Origin: Streptomyces asiaticus
GTDB lineage: Bacteria > Actinomycetota > Actinomycetes > Streptomycetales > Streptomycetaceae
DNA: 64,000 nucleotides
Reading direction: 5' to 3'
NCBI RefSeq assembly: GCF_018138715.1
Contig: NZ_JAGSHX010000006.1
Location: forward strand, 8,246,001-8,310,000
How positions within the stretch are numbered: position 1 is the first letter of the stretch; each line of letters starts with the position of its first letter. Below the pieces are notes generated by a model that was not told the origin of the DNA, ran no database searches, and saw only the letters and a list, made by a program, of their open reading frames with translations. A program made the translations under genes and the position numbers. This document shows positions 25,422 through 34,681 of this stretch, piece by piece.

Positions 25422-26105
25422 CTACGACATCTGCCGCATCCGCCGGATCTCGCTGCTCTGCTGCGCGATCACGTCGTTCGCCATCTCCTCCACCCGGACG
25501 TTGTTGCCCTGGGCCAGCACATCCGTGGCCATGGAGACCGCGCCCCGGTGATGGGTGATCATCAGCTTGAGGAAGAGCGCGTCGAAGTCGGCGCCCCTGG
25601 CGGCGCGCAGCCGCGCGAGCTGCGCCTCGGTGGCCATCCCCGGCATCTTCGCGTCATGGCCCTCGTGGCCGTCCCCGTCGCCGCCCTTCGGCTCGCCGCC
25701 GGCCGTCTTCTGCCAGGCGCGCATCGCCTCGATCTCCGGCTTCTGCCCGGACGCGATGCGCTCCGCGAGCCGCTTGACCTTCGCCGACTTGGCGTGGTCG
25801 GCGGCGAGGCCGGTCATCACCAGGGCCTGCCGGTGGTGCTCGATCATCATGCGGACGTAGGAGCGGTCGGCCGTGTTGGGGGAGTCGTCGTCCCCCGCCT
25901 TCGCCGCCTCCTCGGCCGACAGCTTCTTCGCCGCCTCGCCGGGCTTGCCCGGCGCGATCACCGCGGGCTTCCCGTCCTTGCCCTTCCCCGCGTCGGCCCC
26001 GCCGCCGCTCTCCGAGTCACAGCCGGTCAGGACGAGTGCCAGGGCGGCCGCCGCGGCGGCGGCCACGAGAGATGCGGAGTGGAGCGTCGTACGGCGGTTC
26101 AACAC
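25422..26105 (-). CDS. DUF305 lipoprotein
   Basis: 227 aa. Lipoprotein signal with lipobox LTGC, then a charged linker, then two DUF305 repeats with His pairs: MMIEHHRQALVMT and MITHHRGAVSMA. DUF305 is a ferritin-like four-helix fold; a role in metal, often copper, handling has been suggested. The Met/His-rich MEEMANDVIAQQ region fits this. It is divergent from the LVIVD-protein gene. Confidence 0.87.
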   Translation of the reverse strand: MLNRRTTLHSASLVAAAAAAALALVLTGCDSESGGGADAGKGKDGKPAVIAPGKPGEAAKKLSAEEAAKAGDDDSPNTADRSYVRMMIEHHRQALVMTGLAADHAKSAKVKRLAERIASGQKPEIEAMRAWQKTAGGEPKGGDGDGHEGHDAKMPGMATEAQLARLRAARGADFDALFLKLMITHHRGAVSMATDVLAQGNNVRVEEMANDVIAQQSSEIRRMRQMS

Positions 26106-26297
26106 CGTGGCCTCCTGGGGCGCTTGGGATCCGCAGACCGTCTTAGCACGTCAGCGGCGCTGCCGGTCCGGGCGAGTTGGGAAAATCTCTTTACGAACAT
26201 GTTGCTACCTGTTGTGGTGTACATGGATAGAGCGATACTTCCCCCGGTCCGTCAACCGTTCAACTCCGAGCGGAGACGGCGACAAAGGGAGGACGCA

Positions 26298-27779
26298 GTG
26301 AAGCCGTGGGAAAGACCTCCGCAGCGGCGCAGATACCTCGGCGCGGCCGCGGCCGCCTTCGGACTGGTGGCCACCTTGCTGGCCGCGGGCCCGGCGGCCG
26401 CGACGCCCGACCCCGGTGACGCTCCCCACAAGGAGCGGGTGACGAAGAGCCAGCAGTCGGAAGCCAGGACCGCCATCGAGAACGGCGACATACCCGGTGT
26501 GGACCAGATCGTCCACAGCGACAATGTCAGCCACCTCACCAACATCCCCAAGCAGGACCTCAAGGGCGTCAACTCCGACCTGGCCTTCCAGGGCAAGTAC
26601 GCCTTCGCGGGCAACTACGACGGCTTTGTCATCTACGACATCAGCCGGCCGAAGAGCCCGAAGATCGTGAGCCAGGTGCTCTGCCCGGGCTCCCAGAACG
26701 ATGTGTCGGTCTCAGGAGACCTGCTCTTCCTCTCCACCGACTCCTCGCGCAGCGACAACTCCTGCAACAGCACCACCCAGCCCGCGACCGAGAAGTCCTC
26801 GTGGGAGGGCATGAAGGTCTTCGACATCAGCGACAAGCGGAACCCGGAGTACGTCGCCGCCGTCGAGACCTCCTGCGGTTCGCACACCCACACCCTGGTG
26901 CCCGAGCGCAAGGACGTGTACATCTACGTCTCCTCGTACTCGCCCAGCGCCACCTTCCCGGACTGCCAGCCTCCGCACGACGGCATCTCCGTCATCAAGG
27001 TGCCCCGCGAGGCGCCCGAGAAGGCCGCGGTCATCGACTTCCCCGTGCTCTTCCCGGACGGCGGAAACCCCGGTGGGCCCACCAACCCCGGCGTCTCCCA
27101 GACCACCGGCTGCCATGACCTCACCACGTTCCCCGCGCTGAAGCTGGCGGCGGGCGCGTGCATGGGCGACGGCATCCTGCTCGACATCGCCGACCCCGCG
27201 AAGCCGCGGGTCATCGACCGGGTCGAGGACAACGTGAACTTCGCCTTCTGGCACTCGGCCACCTTCAACGAGCGCGGCACCAAGGTCGTGTTCACCGATG
27301 AGCTGGGCGGTGGCGTGGCCGCCACCTGCAACACCGAGGTGGGCCAGGACCGAGGTGCCGACGGCATCTACGACATCGTCGGCAAGGGCGACAAGCGCAA
27401 GCTGGTCTTCCGGAGCTACTTCAAGATCCCGCGCCACCAGGCCGACACGGAGAACTGTGTGGCCCACAACGGCTCGCTGATCCCGGCCAAGGGCCGCGAC
27501 ATCATGGTCCAGGCGTGGTACCAGGGCGGCGTGTCCATCTGGGACTTCACCGACTCCGACCGGCCGAAGGAGATCGGCTACTTCGAGCGCGGGCCGCTCT
27601 CCGCCGACACGCTCATCACCGGCGGCTCCTGGTCCGCGTACTACTACAACGGCTACATCTACTCCAACGACATCCAGAAGGGCTTCGACGTCCTGAAGAT
27701 CCACGACCGGCGCACCGACAGCGCCGCGTCGGTCCGGCTGCGCGAGCTCAACACGCAGACGCAGCCCGACTACCGCTGA
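26298..27779 (+). CDS. Secreted LVIVD-repeat beta-propeller protein
   Basis: 493 aa, GTG start with GGGAGGACG upstream. Signal peptide: RRRYLGAAAAAFGLVATLLAAGPAAA. The body has repeated blades such as FAGNYDGFVIYDISRPKSPKIVS, GMKVFDISDKRNPEYV and GILLDIADPAKPRVID, the LVIVD repeat pattern. Exported, function unknown. The frame is open for 1.2 kb upstream but that part runs antisense through the FprA-like promoter and DUF305 genes and is not coding. It sits head to head with the DUF305 lipoprotein. Confidence 0.85.
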   Translation: MKPWERPPQRRRYLGAAAAAFGLVATLLAAGPAAATPDPGDAPHKERVTKSQQSEARTAIENGDIPGVDQIVHSDNVSHLTNIPKQDLKGVNSDLAFQGKYAFAGNYDGFVIYDISRPKSPKIVSQVLCPGSQNDVSVSGDLLFLSTDSSRSDNSCNSTTQPATEKSSWEGMKVFDISDKRNPEYVAAVETSCGSHTHTLVPERKDVYIYVSSYSPSATFPDCQPPHDGISVIKVPREAPEKAAVIDFPVLFPDGGNPGGPTNPGVSQTTGCHDLTTFPALKLAAGACMGDGILLDIADPAKPRVIDRVEDNVNFAFWHSATFNERGTKVVFTDELGGGVAATCNTEVGQDRGADGIYDIVGKGDKRKLVFRSYFKIPRHQADTENCVAHNGSLIPAKGRDIMVQAWYQGGVSIWDFTDSDRPKEIGYFERGPLSADTLITGGSWSAYYYNGYIYSNDIQKGFDVLKIHDRRTDSAASVRLRELNTQTQPDYR

Positions 27780-27804
27780 GCGGGGGCTCCCTGGCCCAGG
27801 GCGC

Positions 27805-28431
27805 TCATCGGCTCTCGCCGGGCGGCTCGTCGCCCGGCGGGAGCCCCAGCTCCCAGTCCAGTCCGTAGCGGTGGAACAGCTCCGCCCGCAGCCGCTCGGG
27901 CGCCATCGGCGCGCCCGGCAGCAGCACCGCGACCACCGCGCCCATCAGCAGGGCGCGCAGCAGCCGGTAGTCGGCCTCGGGGTCCTCGGAGCCGTACCGC
28001 GTGACGGTGTCCCGCAGCAGGGCGGCCAGCCGCTGCTGCTCGGGGCACTGGATGAAACCCTCGGCGGTGAGGATCCCGGCCATATGCGTCCGCATCAGCC
28101 GCGGCCGGTCCCGGGCCAGGCCCAGGATCGCGTCGATCGCCCGCGCCAGCAGCTCCCGCCCGGCCTCCTCGCCCTCCGGCCGCGGCTCCCGCTCGAGCAC
28201 CCGGGCCAGCTCCATGTGCATCAGCCGGTGGACGGCCGTCTGTAGCAGCTGCCGCTTGCCCGGGAAGTAGTACGACACCAGACCGCGGGCCGCCCCGGCC
28301 CGGTCGGCGATATCGGCGAGGGTGGTCGCCTCGTAGCCGTGCTCGCCGATCAGCTCGACCGTCGCCTCCAGCAGACGGGCCTGGGATCGGCGCCGCAACT
28401 CCTCATTGACCGACGGGCTTCGGGGGACCAT
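27805..28431 (-). CDS. TetR-family transcriptional regulator
   Basis: 208 aa. The N-terminal DNA-binding domain is RLLEATVELIGEHGYEATTLADIADRAGAARGLVSYYFPGKRQLL. The C-terminal ligand domain is not assignable. Probable targets are unclear; it is followed convergently by the LVIVD-protein gene and preceded by a HAD gene. Confidence 0.9.
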   Translation of the reverse strand: MVPRSPSVNEELRRRSQARLLEATVELIGEHGYEATTLADIADRAGAARGLVSYYFPGKRQLLQTAVHRLMHMELARVLEREPRPEGEEAGRELLARAIDAILGLARDRPRLMRTHMAGILTAEGFIQCPEQQRLAALLRDTVTRYGSEDPEADYRLLRALLMGAVVAVLLPGAPMAPERLRAELFHRYGLDWELGLPPGDEPPGESR

Positions 28432-28522
28432 GCTGTAACTCCTGCGTTGGCTGGCTGTCAGTCAATATACTCAGGGGACGTGCGGTTGTCCGCCGTTCCC
28501 TTGGGGCGGACGCATGTCTCCG

Positions 28523-28558
28523 CCGGTTCGGGCGACACGGGGGGATCGCCCGAACCGG
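28523..28558. terminator. Hairpin terminator after the HAD gene
   Basis: 13-bp perfect inverted repeat (CCGGTTCGGGCGA) with a 10-nt loop in the gap between the HAD stop and the TetR start. Confidence 0.65.
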
Positions 28559-28616
28559 TGGGTTTCGGGCCTTTGGAGCGCCTGTGGAACCCCGTACGGG
28601 GCCCGGCTTTCGGGTG

Positions 28617-29330
28617 CTAAGGAGCCGTGGCGGCGTCCGGCAGCGGGCCGAGAACCGCCCGCAGGGCGTCCGGGTGCCGGTCCACCGGGAGATGGTCCAC
28701 CAGATGGACCCGGCGGCCCAGGGCCGCCGCTCCCGCGTCCGCCCTGCGGTCGTCGCCCACCATCACGGCGTCACCCGGGTCCAGCCCCAGCGCGTCGCAC
28801 GCGGCCTGGAACAGCTGTGGATCCGGCTTCTGGACGCCGTGCTCGAACGAGAGCGCATAGGCGTCCACCAGCCCGTCCAGGCCGTGGGCGCGGAAGACCG
28901 GGCGCAGATCCCAGCCGATGTTGCTGACCACCGCGATCCGCACACCGCGCCGGCGCAGCTCGCCCAGCGCCTCGGGGGCGTCGGGGTACGGCCGCCAGGC
29001 GGCGGGCTCCCTGTGGCGGTCATAGAGGGCGTCGTAGAGCTCGGGGCGGGGGAGCGGCACCTGGCGGGCCAGACCGGTGTAGGCGGCCCGGTGCAGTTCG
29101 GCGTCGCGGTCCCGTACCTGCCACACGTCCTCCAGGTGCGGGGGCACCGCGAGCGGCGGGGCGCCGCCGGGAAGCGCCCCGGCGTCCTCCAGATCCCGCG
29201 CGTACCGTACGACCTCCTCCTCCGGGACGGTGGTTCCGGTTCGCTCCAGCGCGGCACGGAGCCAGGACTCGGTGGACTCGATGCGGAACAGCGTCCCCGA
29301 GAAGTCGAACAGGGCGCCCTTTATGGTCAC
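28617..29330 (-). CDS. HAD-family hydrolase
   Basis: 237 aa using the GTG at 29330, which has GAGGGA upstream (an ATG 51 bp further out is an alternative). Motif I is altered to FDFSGTLFRIES: the usual second Asp of DxDGT is replaced by Ser. Motif II is VVSNIG, motif III Lys in GVQKPDPQLFQ, and motif IV VMVGDDRRADAGAAALG. Losing the second Asp, the general acid of HAD phosphatases, suggests slow hydrolysis or a non-phosphatase reaction. Confidence 0.8.
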   Translation of the reverse strand: MTIKGALFDFSGTLFRIESTESWLRAALERTGTTVPEEEVVRYARDLEDAGALPGGAPPLAVPPHLEDVWQVRDRDAELHRAAYTGLARQVPLPRPELYDALYDRHREPAAWRPYPDAPEALGELRRRGVRIAVVSNIGWDLRPVFRAHGLDGLVDAYALSFEHGVQKPDPQLFQAACDALGLDPGDAVMVGDDRRADAGAAALGRRVHLVDHLPVDRHPDALRAVLGPLPDAATAP

Positions 29331-30008
29331 AGTTGACGCTCCCTCATCTTCGGTGTGGCCAGGAGCCAGGACTTCCGGCATCGTATGCCGTGGGCCCGAT
29401 CCCCTTCAGCCACCGGCGCATCCGTTTCGGCCGTTTTGCTGGCAGATAAATCCCGGCCGAATCAAGGCGTAGGGTTTAGGGGATTCATGAGGTGGAGGCT
29501 GTTTATCGTCTCGCTGTCGTGGTGATCATACAGGGGTCAATCCCCGTCACTCCGCGACCGAGTCGGGGCAGGCGATATCTGCTGAGCGCGAGGAGGTTGC
29601 CGGCAATGGTACGTGACATGACGTCGAGGCAACCGGGGGATGGCCACGGGTTGGGCGCATGCCGGTCCGGAGCTCGCCGCGGCGGGCGGGGAGCGGCGAC
29701 CGACCGGGGTGGCTGCTGGTAAACGCCAGCTTTGCAAGAAGCAAGGAACGTGGCCGGTTCCGCGACCGGTTTCACAGGCTGAGGTGTATTCGCGTCGGCA
29801 TGCCGCACTCTCCCTTTATTGTGCGCGTCGGCGCCGGTGGCGTCCCGCCCTTTCCGGGGTGTGCGGACAGGCCGCCCGCTCAGTCGAGCATGATCACACG
29901 GGGGCACACGGGGCAGGTAACCGTGGCTGAGGTCACAACCGATGGAAGGTATCGTTCCGGTTGTGTCTCTGCTTATATGACCGTCAAAGGCACTGGCTCC
30001 CACCGGAG
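29331..30008. other. Left border region of the ansamycin cluster
   Basis: About 680 bp with no credible complete gene. It is visibly less GC-rich than its neighbours. It holds TAGGGT (29470) and TAGGGG (29477) of the kind seen before other cluster genes, and probably the promoter of regulator I. Its reading frames are short, basic and without homology signs. Confidence 0.5.
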
Positions 30009-30101
30009 GTGATCCACATCAGAGAATTCGCCGCCGCCGACGCAGCGGATATCGCGGATATCTGTCTCGCCAGAGAAACCTTCTTCCGCAGGGTGGGATG
30101 A
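30009..30101 (+). pseudogene. Short ORF resembling a GNAT N-terminus, upstream of regulator I
   Basis: 30 codons, GTG to TGA: the segment IREFAAADAADIADICLA looks like the first strand and helix of GNAT acetyltransferases, but the frame stops at once. Its stop overlaps (ATGA) the start of a 17-codon ORF at 30098-30151, whose own stop overlaps (TGATG) the ATG of regulator I. It may be a gene remnant reused as a leader. The GGAGG lies too close to the GTG for a strong start. Confidence 0.25.
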
Positions 30102-30151
30102 CTGCGGACATCAACTCATCGCTCAAACGCAACCCCCACAGCGAGGACTGA
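30098..30151 (+). CDS. 17-aa leader ORF coupled to regulator I
   Basis: ATG-TGA ORF (MTADINSSLKRNPHSED) ending in TGATG, where its stop and the regulator I start overlap by one base. Such an overlap usually couples translation. A GGGTGGG is the only ribosome-site candidate. Real expression is unproven. Confidence 0.3.
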   Translation: MTADINSSLKRNPHSED

Positions 30152-32994
30152 TGAGTATGAGACTGACAGATTATCAATCCGAGCTCCGCGATGTTCTCGG
30201 CGCCGCAGCAGAAGGCAATGGCGGGCTTCTGCAAGTGATCGGGGGGCCCGGTGTCGGTAAGACCACCTTATTGGGAAGTCTGAAGGAGCGGGCGGCCGCA
30301 TCGGGTGCGGTCTGTCTCACGGCGTCCGGATTCGCGGACGACACCGCCATTCCGTTCAATATCGTGGAACAGCTGATCCGATCCTCCACGGCCACCGGCG
30401 CATTGGACGTCGTGGCGCGCTGGAGGACCGCCGGGGAGCGGTATGCGGAAGCCGAGCACGATCTGCTGAGAAGTCTGGTCCGGGAGATATCCGATGTGCT
30501 GCACCGCATCGCGGGCGGCAGGCAACTGATCCTCGCGGTCGATGATGCCGAGCATGCCGACTACCCCTCCCTGATGTGTCTTCTGCATATCGCCCGGCAT
30601 GCGTCCGGCACCCGCACCCTCGTCGTGATGACCAGCGGGCAGACCCACCACCTGTGCACCCGCCTTCACAGCTTCCACCACCTCTACAAGATCGATATCG
30701 GCACCCTCCCGGAGTCCGGAGTCGAACGCCTGCTGGAGCGGTACGGCGACGCCGACCTGGCCGACCGGATCCACTCCTCCTGCCACGCCATCAGCGGAGG
30801 TAACCCGAGGTTGGTCAAGGCCCTGCTGCGGGACCACCTCAAGACCGCTCGGAGCGGGGCAGGTGCGGAGGTCACGGTCGGAGCGGAGTTCCAGGACGCC
30901 TATCGCCTGTCCCTGTTGAGTCATCAGGCGCTGCTCCAGGTGGCACAGGCGCTCGCCGTGCTCGGCCCGTACGGCAGCCCCTGGCGGGTGGCCACTCTGC
31001 TCGAATGCGGTGCGGAACGCGCGTCCCGGGCCATGGACCTCCTCAACTCCGCGGGCCTGCTGCGGGACGGGCGTTTCCGGCACCCCGCGGCTCATTCCGT
31101 CGCGCTGGAGACGCTGGCGGCGGAGGACCGGGCCCGCCTCAGCGCGAAAGCGGCCGAACTTCTGTATGCCGAGGGGGCCGACCCGGTCGCGGTGGCGGAA
31201 CTCCTGGTCACCGCCGACAAGACGCCGGACCAAAAGGGGGTGGCCGTGCTCTGGCAGGCGGCCCAGAAGAATCTCGACGAGGGCTGCACGGAGGAAGCGA
31301 TCGCCAGTCTGCGACTCGCCGACCGCGCGGACCTCAGCCGACGGGAGCACATGGACATTCTCATGGCGCTGGTCGGCGCGTTATGGTCCAGCAATCCGGC
31401 GGCCGCCGAACCCGAGCTGGACCGCCTGCTGGCCGCGATCCGGGCGGAATCCCCCGCGGACATCCCGGAGCAGTATCAGTGCTTCCTGCTCTTCATGGTG
31501 CTGTGGTTCGGCCGGTACGCCGATGCGGACGAGACCTTCAAATGGTCGTCGGGCTGTGATGACACCGACACCGCGTCCAGTATGGCCGCCCTGCGGGTGA
31601 CCCGGCAGTGGGTCACCTTCCTCAAACCGATGCTGATCCATGACTTCCCCGGACAGGATGTCCCGGACGGGGAAGTCGACGGTTTGTGGGCGGCCAATCT
31701 GGAGCACGGGCTCCAGCTCTCCGTGGACGAGCTGGGCATGGAGATCGGACATCTTCAGGATCCTCGGCAGATGGCGGACTTCTCCCCCGACGCCATGCAC
31801 CTGTTGTCGCCCTCCAACCATTTCTGGTTCGCTTACGCATACGCCTGCCGGATCGTCTGGGCATTGGCCGCCAGGGGAGAATCGGAGGCGGCGGACCGGC
31901 TGTGCGGGGCGCTCTTCACCGCGGCCGACAAGCTGAACATGAAGACCCCGTGCGCCGTCGCCCTGTCCATGCGCGCCTATATCCGATGCCGCCATGGGGA
32001 TTTCACTACCGCCATTGATCTCGCGGGTGCGGCCTTGCGTTCCATCCCGCCGCGCGGCTGGGGTGTCGCCATCGGATTGCCGCTGTCCGTGCTGGTGGCG
32101 GCCCACACCGCCGTCGGCAGACTCGAAGAGGCCCAGCGGTATGTGGATTACTGGGTGCCGAAGGAAATGTTCGACAGCGTGGTGGGCCTGGAGTACCTCC
32201 GCTCCCGGGGGCAGTACTGCCTGGCCACCAATCGCCCGTACGCCGCGCTGAACGACTTCATGGCGAGCGGGATGCTGATCGACCAGTGGCCCGTGGACTT
32301 CGGTGACCTGGCGCCCTGGCGCGTCGACGCCGCCGAGGCGTATCTGCGGGTCCATGAACCGGCGGAGGCCAAGAGACTCGCCCTGGAAGAACTCAAGCTG
32401 TCGCCCGACCGGCCCTTGAGCACCCGGGGCAGAGCGCTGCGCATCCTGGCCATGGCCGAGGACCCGGACAAGCGCAGACTGCTCCTCTACCAGTCCGCCA
32501 AGTGCCTGCGCGAGCAGGGTGACCGTTATGAGCTCGCCCGCACGCTGGCCGAGCTCAGCCAGGACTACCTCAGCACCGGGGAGACCCAACAGGCGCGCAC
32601 CACCTGGCACGAGGCGCAGAAGCTGATGGACGAGTGCGGGATGAGCGCCCAGCACGAGAGCCGGCGAGAGCTCGTCGTGGAGGGTGTTGAGAGCGTCGGG
32701 AGCTCTCAACCGCCCAAGGACGCGGGGGATTCCGGACACGCCGAGGACGACGCCCCCGGCACAGCGGCCGAGAGCGCCGAACAACCCGTCCTGTCGGAGG
32801 CCGAGTGGCGGGTGGCCACGCTGGCGGCGTCCGGAATGACCAACCGGCAGATCGCCAAGAGTCTGTACATCACCGTCAGCACCGTGGAGCAGCATCTGAC
32901 CCGTATCTACCGCAAGCTCTCGGTGGGAAATCGGCAGGAGCTGTCACGCCGGCTGTGGCTGCTCATAGGTGCCACGGGAGCGTCGTCCGGCTGA
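30151..32994 (+). CDS. gdmRI: LAL-family (LuxR/MalT-like) cluster regulator I
   Basis: 947 aa. N-terminal P-loop ATPase with Walker A GGPGVGKTT (residues 31-39) and Walker B LILAVDDAEHAD near 130. The long middle part is made of helical repeats, and the C-terminal LuxR helix-turn-helix is LSEAEWRVATLAASGMTNRQ...STVEQHLTRIYRKL. This is the LAL architecture of pathway activators in macrolide and ansamycin clusters; the matching pair in geldanamycin producers are positive regulators. Two leucines are TTA codons: residue 40, directly after Walker A, and residue 411, so translation should need the bldA tRNA. Position and family match GdmRI. Confidence 0.87.
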   Translation: MSMRLTDYQSELRDVLGAAAEGNGGLLQVIGGPGVGKTTLLGSLKERAAASGAVCLTASGFADDTAIPFNIVEQLIRSSTATGALDVVARWRTAGERYAEAEHDLLRSLVREISDVLHRIAGGRQLILAVDDAEHADYPSLMCLLHIARHASGTRTLVVMTSGQTHHLCTRLHSFHHLYKIDIGTLPESGVERLLERYGDADLADRIHSSCHAISGGNPRLVKALLRDHLKTARSGAGAEVTVGAEFQDAYRLSLLSHQALLQVAQALAVLGPYGSPWRVATLLECGAERASRAMDLLNSAGLLRDGRFRHPAAHSVALETLAAEDRARLSAKAAELLYAEGADPVAVAELLVTADKTPDQKGVAVLWQAAQKNLDEGCTEEAIASLRLADRADLSRREHMDILMALVGALWSSNPAAAEPELDRLLAAIRAESPADIPEQYQCFLLFMVLWFGRYADADETFKWSSGCDDTDTASSMAALRVTRQWVTFLKPMLIHDFPGQDVPDGEVDGLWAANLEHGLQLSVDELGMEIGHLQDPRQMADFSPDAMHLLSPSNHFWFAYAYACRIVWALAARGESEAADRLCGALFTAADKLNMKTPCAVALSMRAYIRCRHGDFTTAIDLAGAALRSIPPRGWGVAIGLPLSVLVAAHTAVGRLEEAQRYVDYWVPKEMFDSVVGLEYLRSRGQYCLATNRPYAALNDFMASGMLIDQWPVDFGDLAPWRVDAAEAYLRVHEPAEAKRLALEELKLSPDRPLSTRGRALRILAMAEDPDKRRLLLYQSAKCLREQGDRYELARTLAELSQDYLSTGETQQARTTWHEAQKLMDECGMSAQHESRRELVVEGVESVGSSQPPKDAGDSGHAEDDAPGTAAESAEQPVLSEAEWRVATLAASGMTNRQIAKSLYITVSTVEQHLTRIYRKLSVGNRQELSRRLWLLIGATGASSG

Positions 32995-33015
32995 CCGCCC
33001 CGAGGCAAGGGGGGA

Positions 33016-33033
33016 TAGGGGAGTGGTTAGGGG
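33016..33033. promoter_or_regulatory. TAGGGG direct repeat upstream of the P450 gene
   Basis: TAGGGGA at 33016 and again at 33028, 12 bp apart, followed by CTGGGGA. Similar pairs precede regulator II and the gdmG/gdmK promoter region. They resemble the GGGGA-type repeats bound by MalT, the prototype of LAL regulators. Inferred binding site. Confidence 0.5.
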
Positions 33034-33119
33034 ACTGGGGAGCGGGCGCGCGGACCAGACTTGGCAATCCGTAGGGCGGCGCAGTGGCGGCGATGGAGCG
33101 ACTGACGGGACGGACAGGC

Positions 33120-34313
33120 ATGGACGAGATACGCGACTACCCCGAACTGCGGGCTGCTGCATGCCCGTTCTCACCCCCGCCGGGATACGAGGAGCTGCGC
33201 GAGCGGTCCGCCGTCACACGGGTGCGGATGTGGGACGGCAGCACCCCGTTCCTCGTCACCGGCTATCACGAGGCGCGGACCGTGCTCGGCGACGACAGGT
33301 TCAGCGCCGACGGCACCCACAAGGCGATGCCCCGCTTTGTGAAGTTCGAGGTGCCGGCCGATGTGTTCAACCTCGGGAGGATGGACGATCCGGAGCACGC
33401 CCGGATCCGCCGCATGCTCACCGCGCACTTCACCATCCGGCGCACCGAGGCGATGCGGCCGATGATCCAGGACATCGTGGACGGCCTCCTGGACCGGCTG
33501 ATCGCCGAGGGGCCGCCGGCCGACCTGGTGGCCGACTTCGCCTTCCCGCTGCCGTCCCAGGTGATCGCCGTGATGCTGGGGGTCTCCGACGCCGACTTCG
33601 CCGAGTTCCAGCGGGCGTCGCAGGGCGTCATGGACTTCACCGTGTCGACCGAGGAGATGGGCGCCGCGCTCGGTGTCATGGTGGACTACGTCTCCCGGAT
33701 GTGTGCGGCCAAGCGCGCCGCCCCGGGCGACGACCTCCTCAGCCGGCTCATCGTCGACCAGGAGCGGACGGGCGCGCTCACCCAGCAACAGGTGGTCGCC
33801 ACCGCCCTGGTGCTGCTGCTGGCCGGGCACGAGACCACCGCCAACATGATCGCCCTGTCCACCGTCCTGCTGCTGCGAAACCCCGACCAGCTCGCCCGGC
33901 TGCGGGCGGACCCCGGGCTGATGCCCAACGCGGTGGACGAACTGCTCCGGTACATCACGATCGTCCAGGAGGGCACCGGACGGGTGGCCATCGAGGACGT
34001 CGAGGTCGGCGGCGTACTCATCCCGGCCGGCGAAGGGGTGATCATCAACCTGCCCAGCGCCAACCGCGATCCCCACTTCGCGGGCGCCCACGAGCTGGAC
34101 CTGAGGCGGCCGAACGCCCGCGAGCACATCGCGTTCGGCTTCGGCGTGCACCAGTGCCTGGGGCAGACCCTCGCCCGGGTCGAGCTCCAGATCGCCCTGG
34201 AGACCCTGGTGCGACGGCTGCCGACGCTGCGCCTGGAGGTTCCGTTCGAGGACCTGGCGTTCCTGTACGAGTCGATGAACTTCGGCGTCGCCCGTGTGCC
34301 CGTCGCCTGGTGA
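33120..34313 (+). CDS. gdmP: Cytochrome P450 (C4-C5 desaturase of the ansamycin ring)
   Basis: 397 aa from the ATG at 33120; in-frame starts at 33093 (ATG) and 33084 (GTG) would add 9-12 residues. I-helix LLLAGHETTANM, ExxR in DELLRYI, and the heme loop FGFGVHQCLGQTLARVELQ with the ligand Cys at residue 346. In geldanamycin producers the matching P450 (GdmP/Gel16) forms the C4-C5 cis double bond after ring closure, which fits the fully reducing module 6 seen here. A ferredoxin gene follows about 95 bp later, likely its electron donor. Confidence 0.87.
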   Translation: MDEIRDYPELRAAACPFSPPPGYEELRERSAVTRVRMWDGSTPFLVTGYHEARTVLGDDRFSADGTHKAMPRFVKFEVPADVFNLGRMDDPEHARIRRMLTAHFTIRRTEAMRPMIQDIVDGLLDRLIAEGPPADLVADFAFPLPSQVIAVMLGVSDADFAEFQRASQGVMDFTVSTEEMGAALGVMVDYVSRMCAAKRAAPGDDLLSRLIVDQERTGALTQQQVVATALVLLLAGHETTANMIALSTVLLLRNPDQLARLRADPGLMPNAVDELLRYITIVQEGTGRVAIEDVEVGGVLIPAGEGVIINLPSANRDPHFAGAHELDLRRPNAREHIAFGFGVHQCLGQTLARVELQIALETLVRRLPTLRLEVPFEDLAFLYESMNFGVARVPVAW

Positions 34314-34408
34314 CCGGTCACCAGGGTTGACCGGTGACCGACCGATGGCCGATGGCCGGTGACCGCGGACCGGAGGCCGGGCGGACAACAGAAGGAGAGG
34401 GGAGCACC

Positions 34409-34606
34409 ATGGTGAAGGTCTCGGTGGATCAGGAGAAGTGCTGTGCGGCCGGACACTGCGCGCTGGCCGCGCCGGAGGTGTTCGACCAGCGGGAGGAGGA
34501 CGGGGCCGTCGTGCTGCTGGACCCGAACCCGCCGCTCGCGCTCCGCAACAGCGTCGCCGAGGCGTCGTTCCTCTGCCCGGCCGCCGCGATCGCGGTAGAG
34601 GATTAG
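34409..34606 (+). CDS. Small iron-sulfur ferredoxin (P450 partner)
   Basis: 65 aa. Cys pattern CCAAGHC then FLCPAAAI, with APEVFDQREEDGAVVLLDP between, typical of the one-cluster 3Fe-4S/4Fe-4S ferredoxins next to Streptomyces P450 genes. The ATG at 34409 has a strong GAAGGAGAGGGGAG before it. It would carry electrons from a reductase to the P450 just upstream. No ferredoxin reductase gene is in the cluster part seen here. Confidence 0.9.
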   Translation: MVKVSVDQEKCCAAGHCALAAPEVFDQREEDGAVVLLDPNPPLALRNSVAEASFLCPAAAIAVED

Positions 34607-34626
34607 CAAGCGCTCCACACCCGATC

Positions 34627-34660
34627 GCGGCCCCGGCGAGACGCTTCTCGCCGGGGCCGC
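34627..34660. terminator. Hairpin terminator between ferredoxin and aminoDHQ synthase genes
   Basis: A perfect 15-bp inverted repeat (GCGGCCCCGGCGAGA) with a 4-nt loop, 20 bp after the ferredoxin stop and 22 bp before the TTG of the next gene. Either gdmO depends on read-through or a promoter is hidden near the hairpin. Confidence 0.85.
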
Positions 34661-34681
34661 GCAAGCGAGGGGAAGGCAGTC

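Noticed and set aside
25077..26297. Long N-terminal extension of the LVIVD protein
   Set aside because: It runs antisense through the DUF305 gene and the start of the FprA-like gene. The GTG at 26298 is followed by a proper signal peptide.
29659..30012. 117-codon ORF in the cluster border region
   Set aside because: Basic and low in hydrophobic structure, without ribosome site or family features. Several overlapping frames of similar length exist here.
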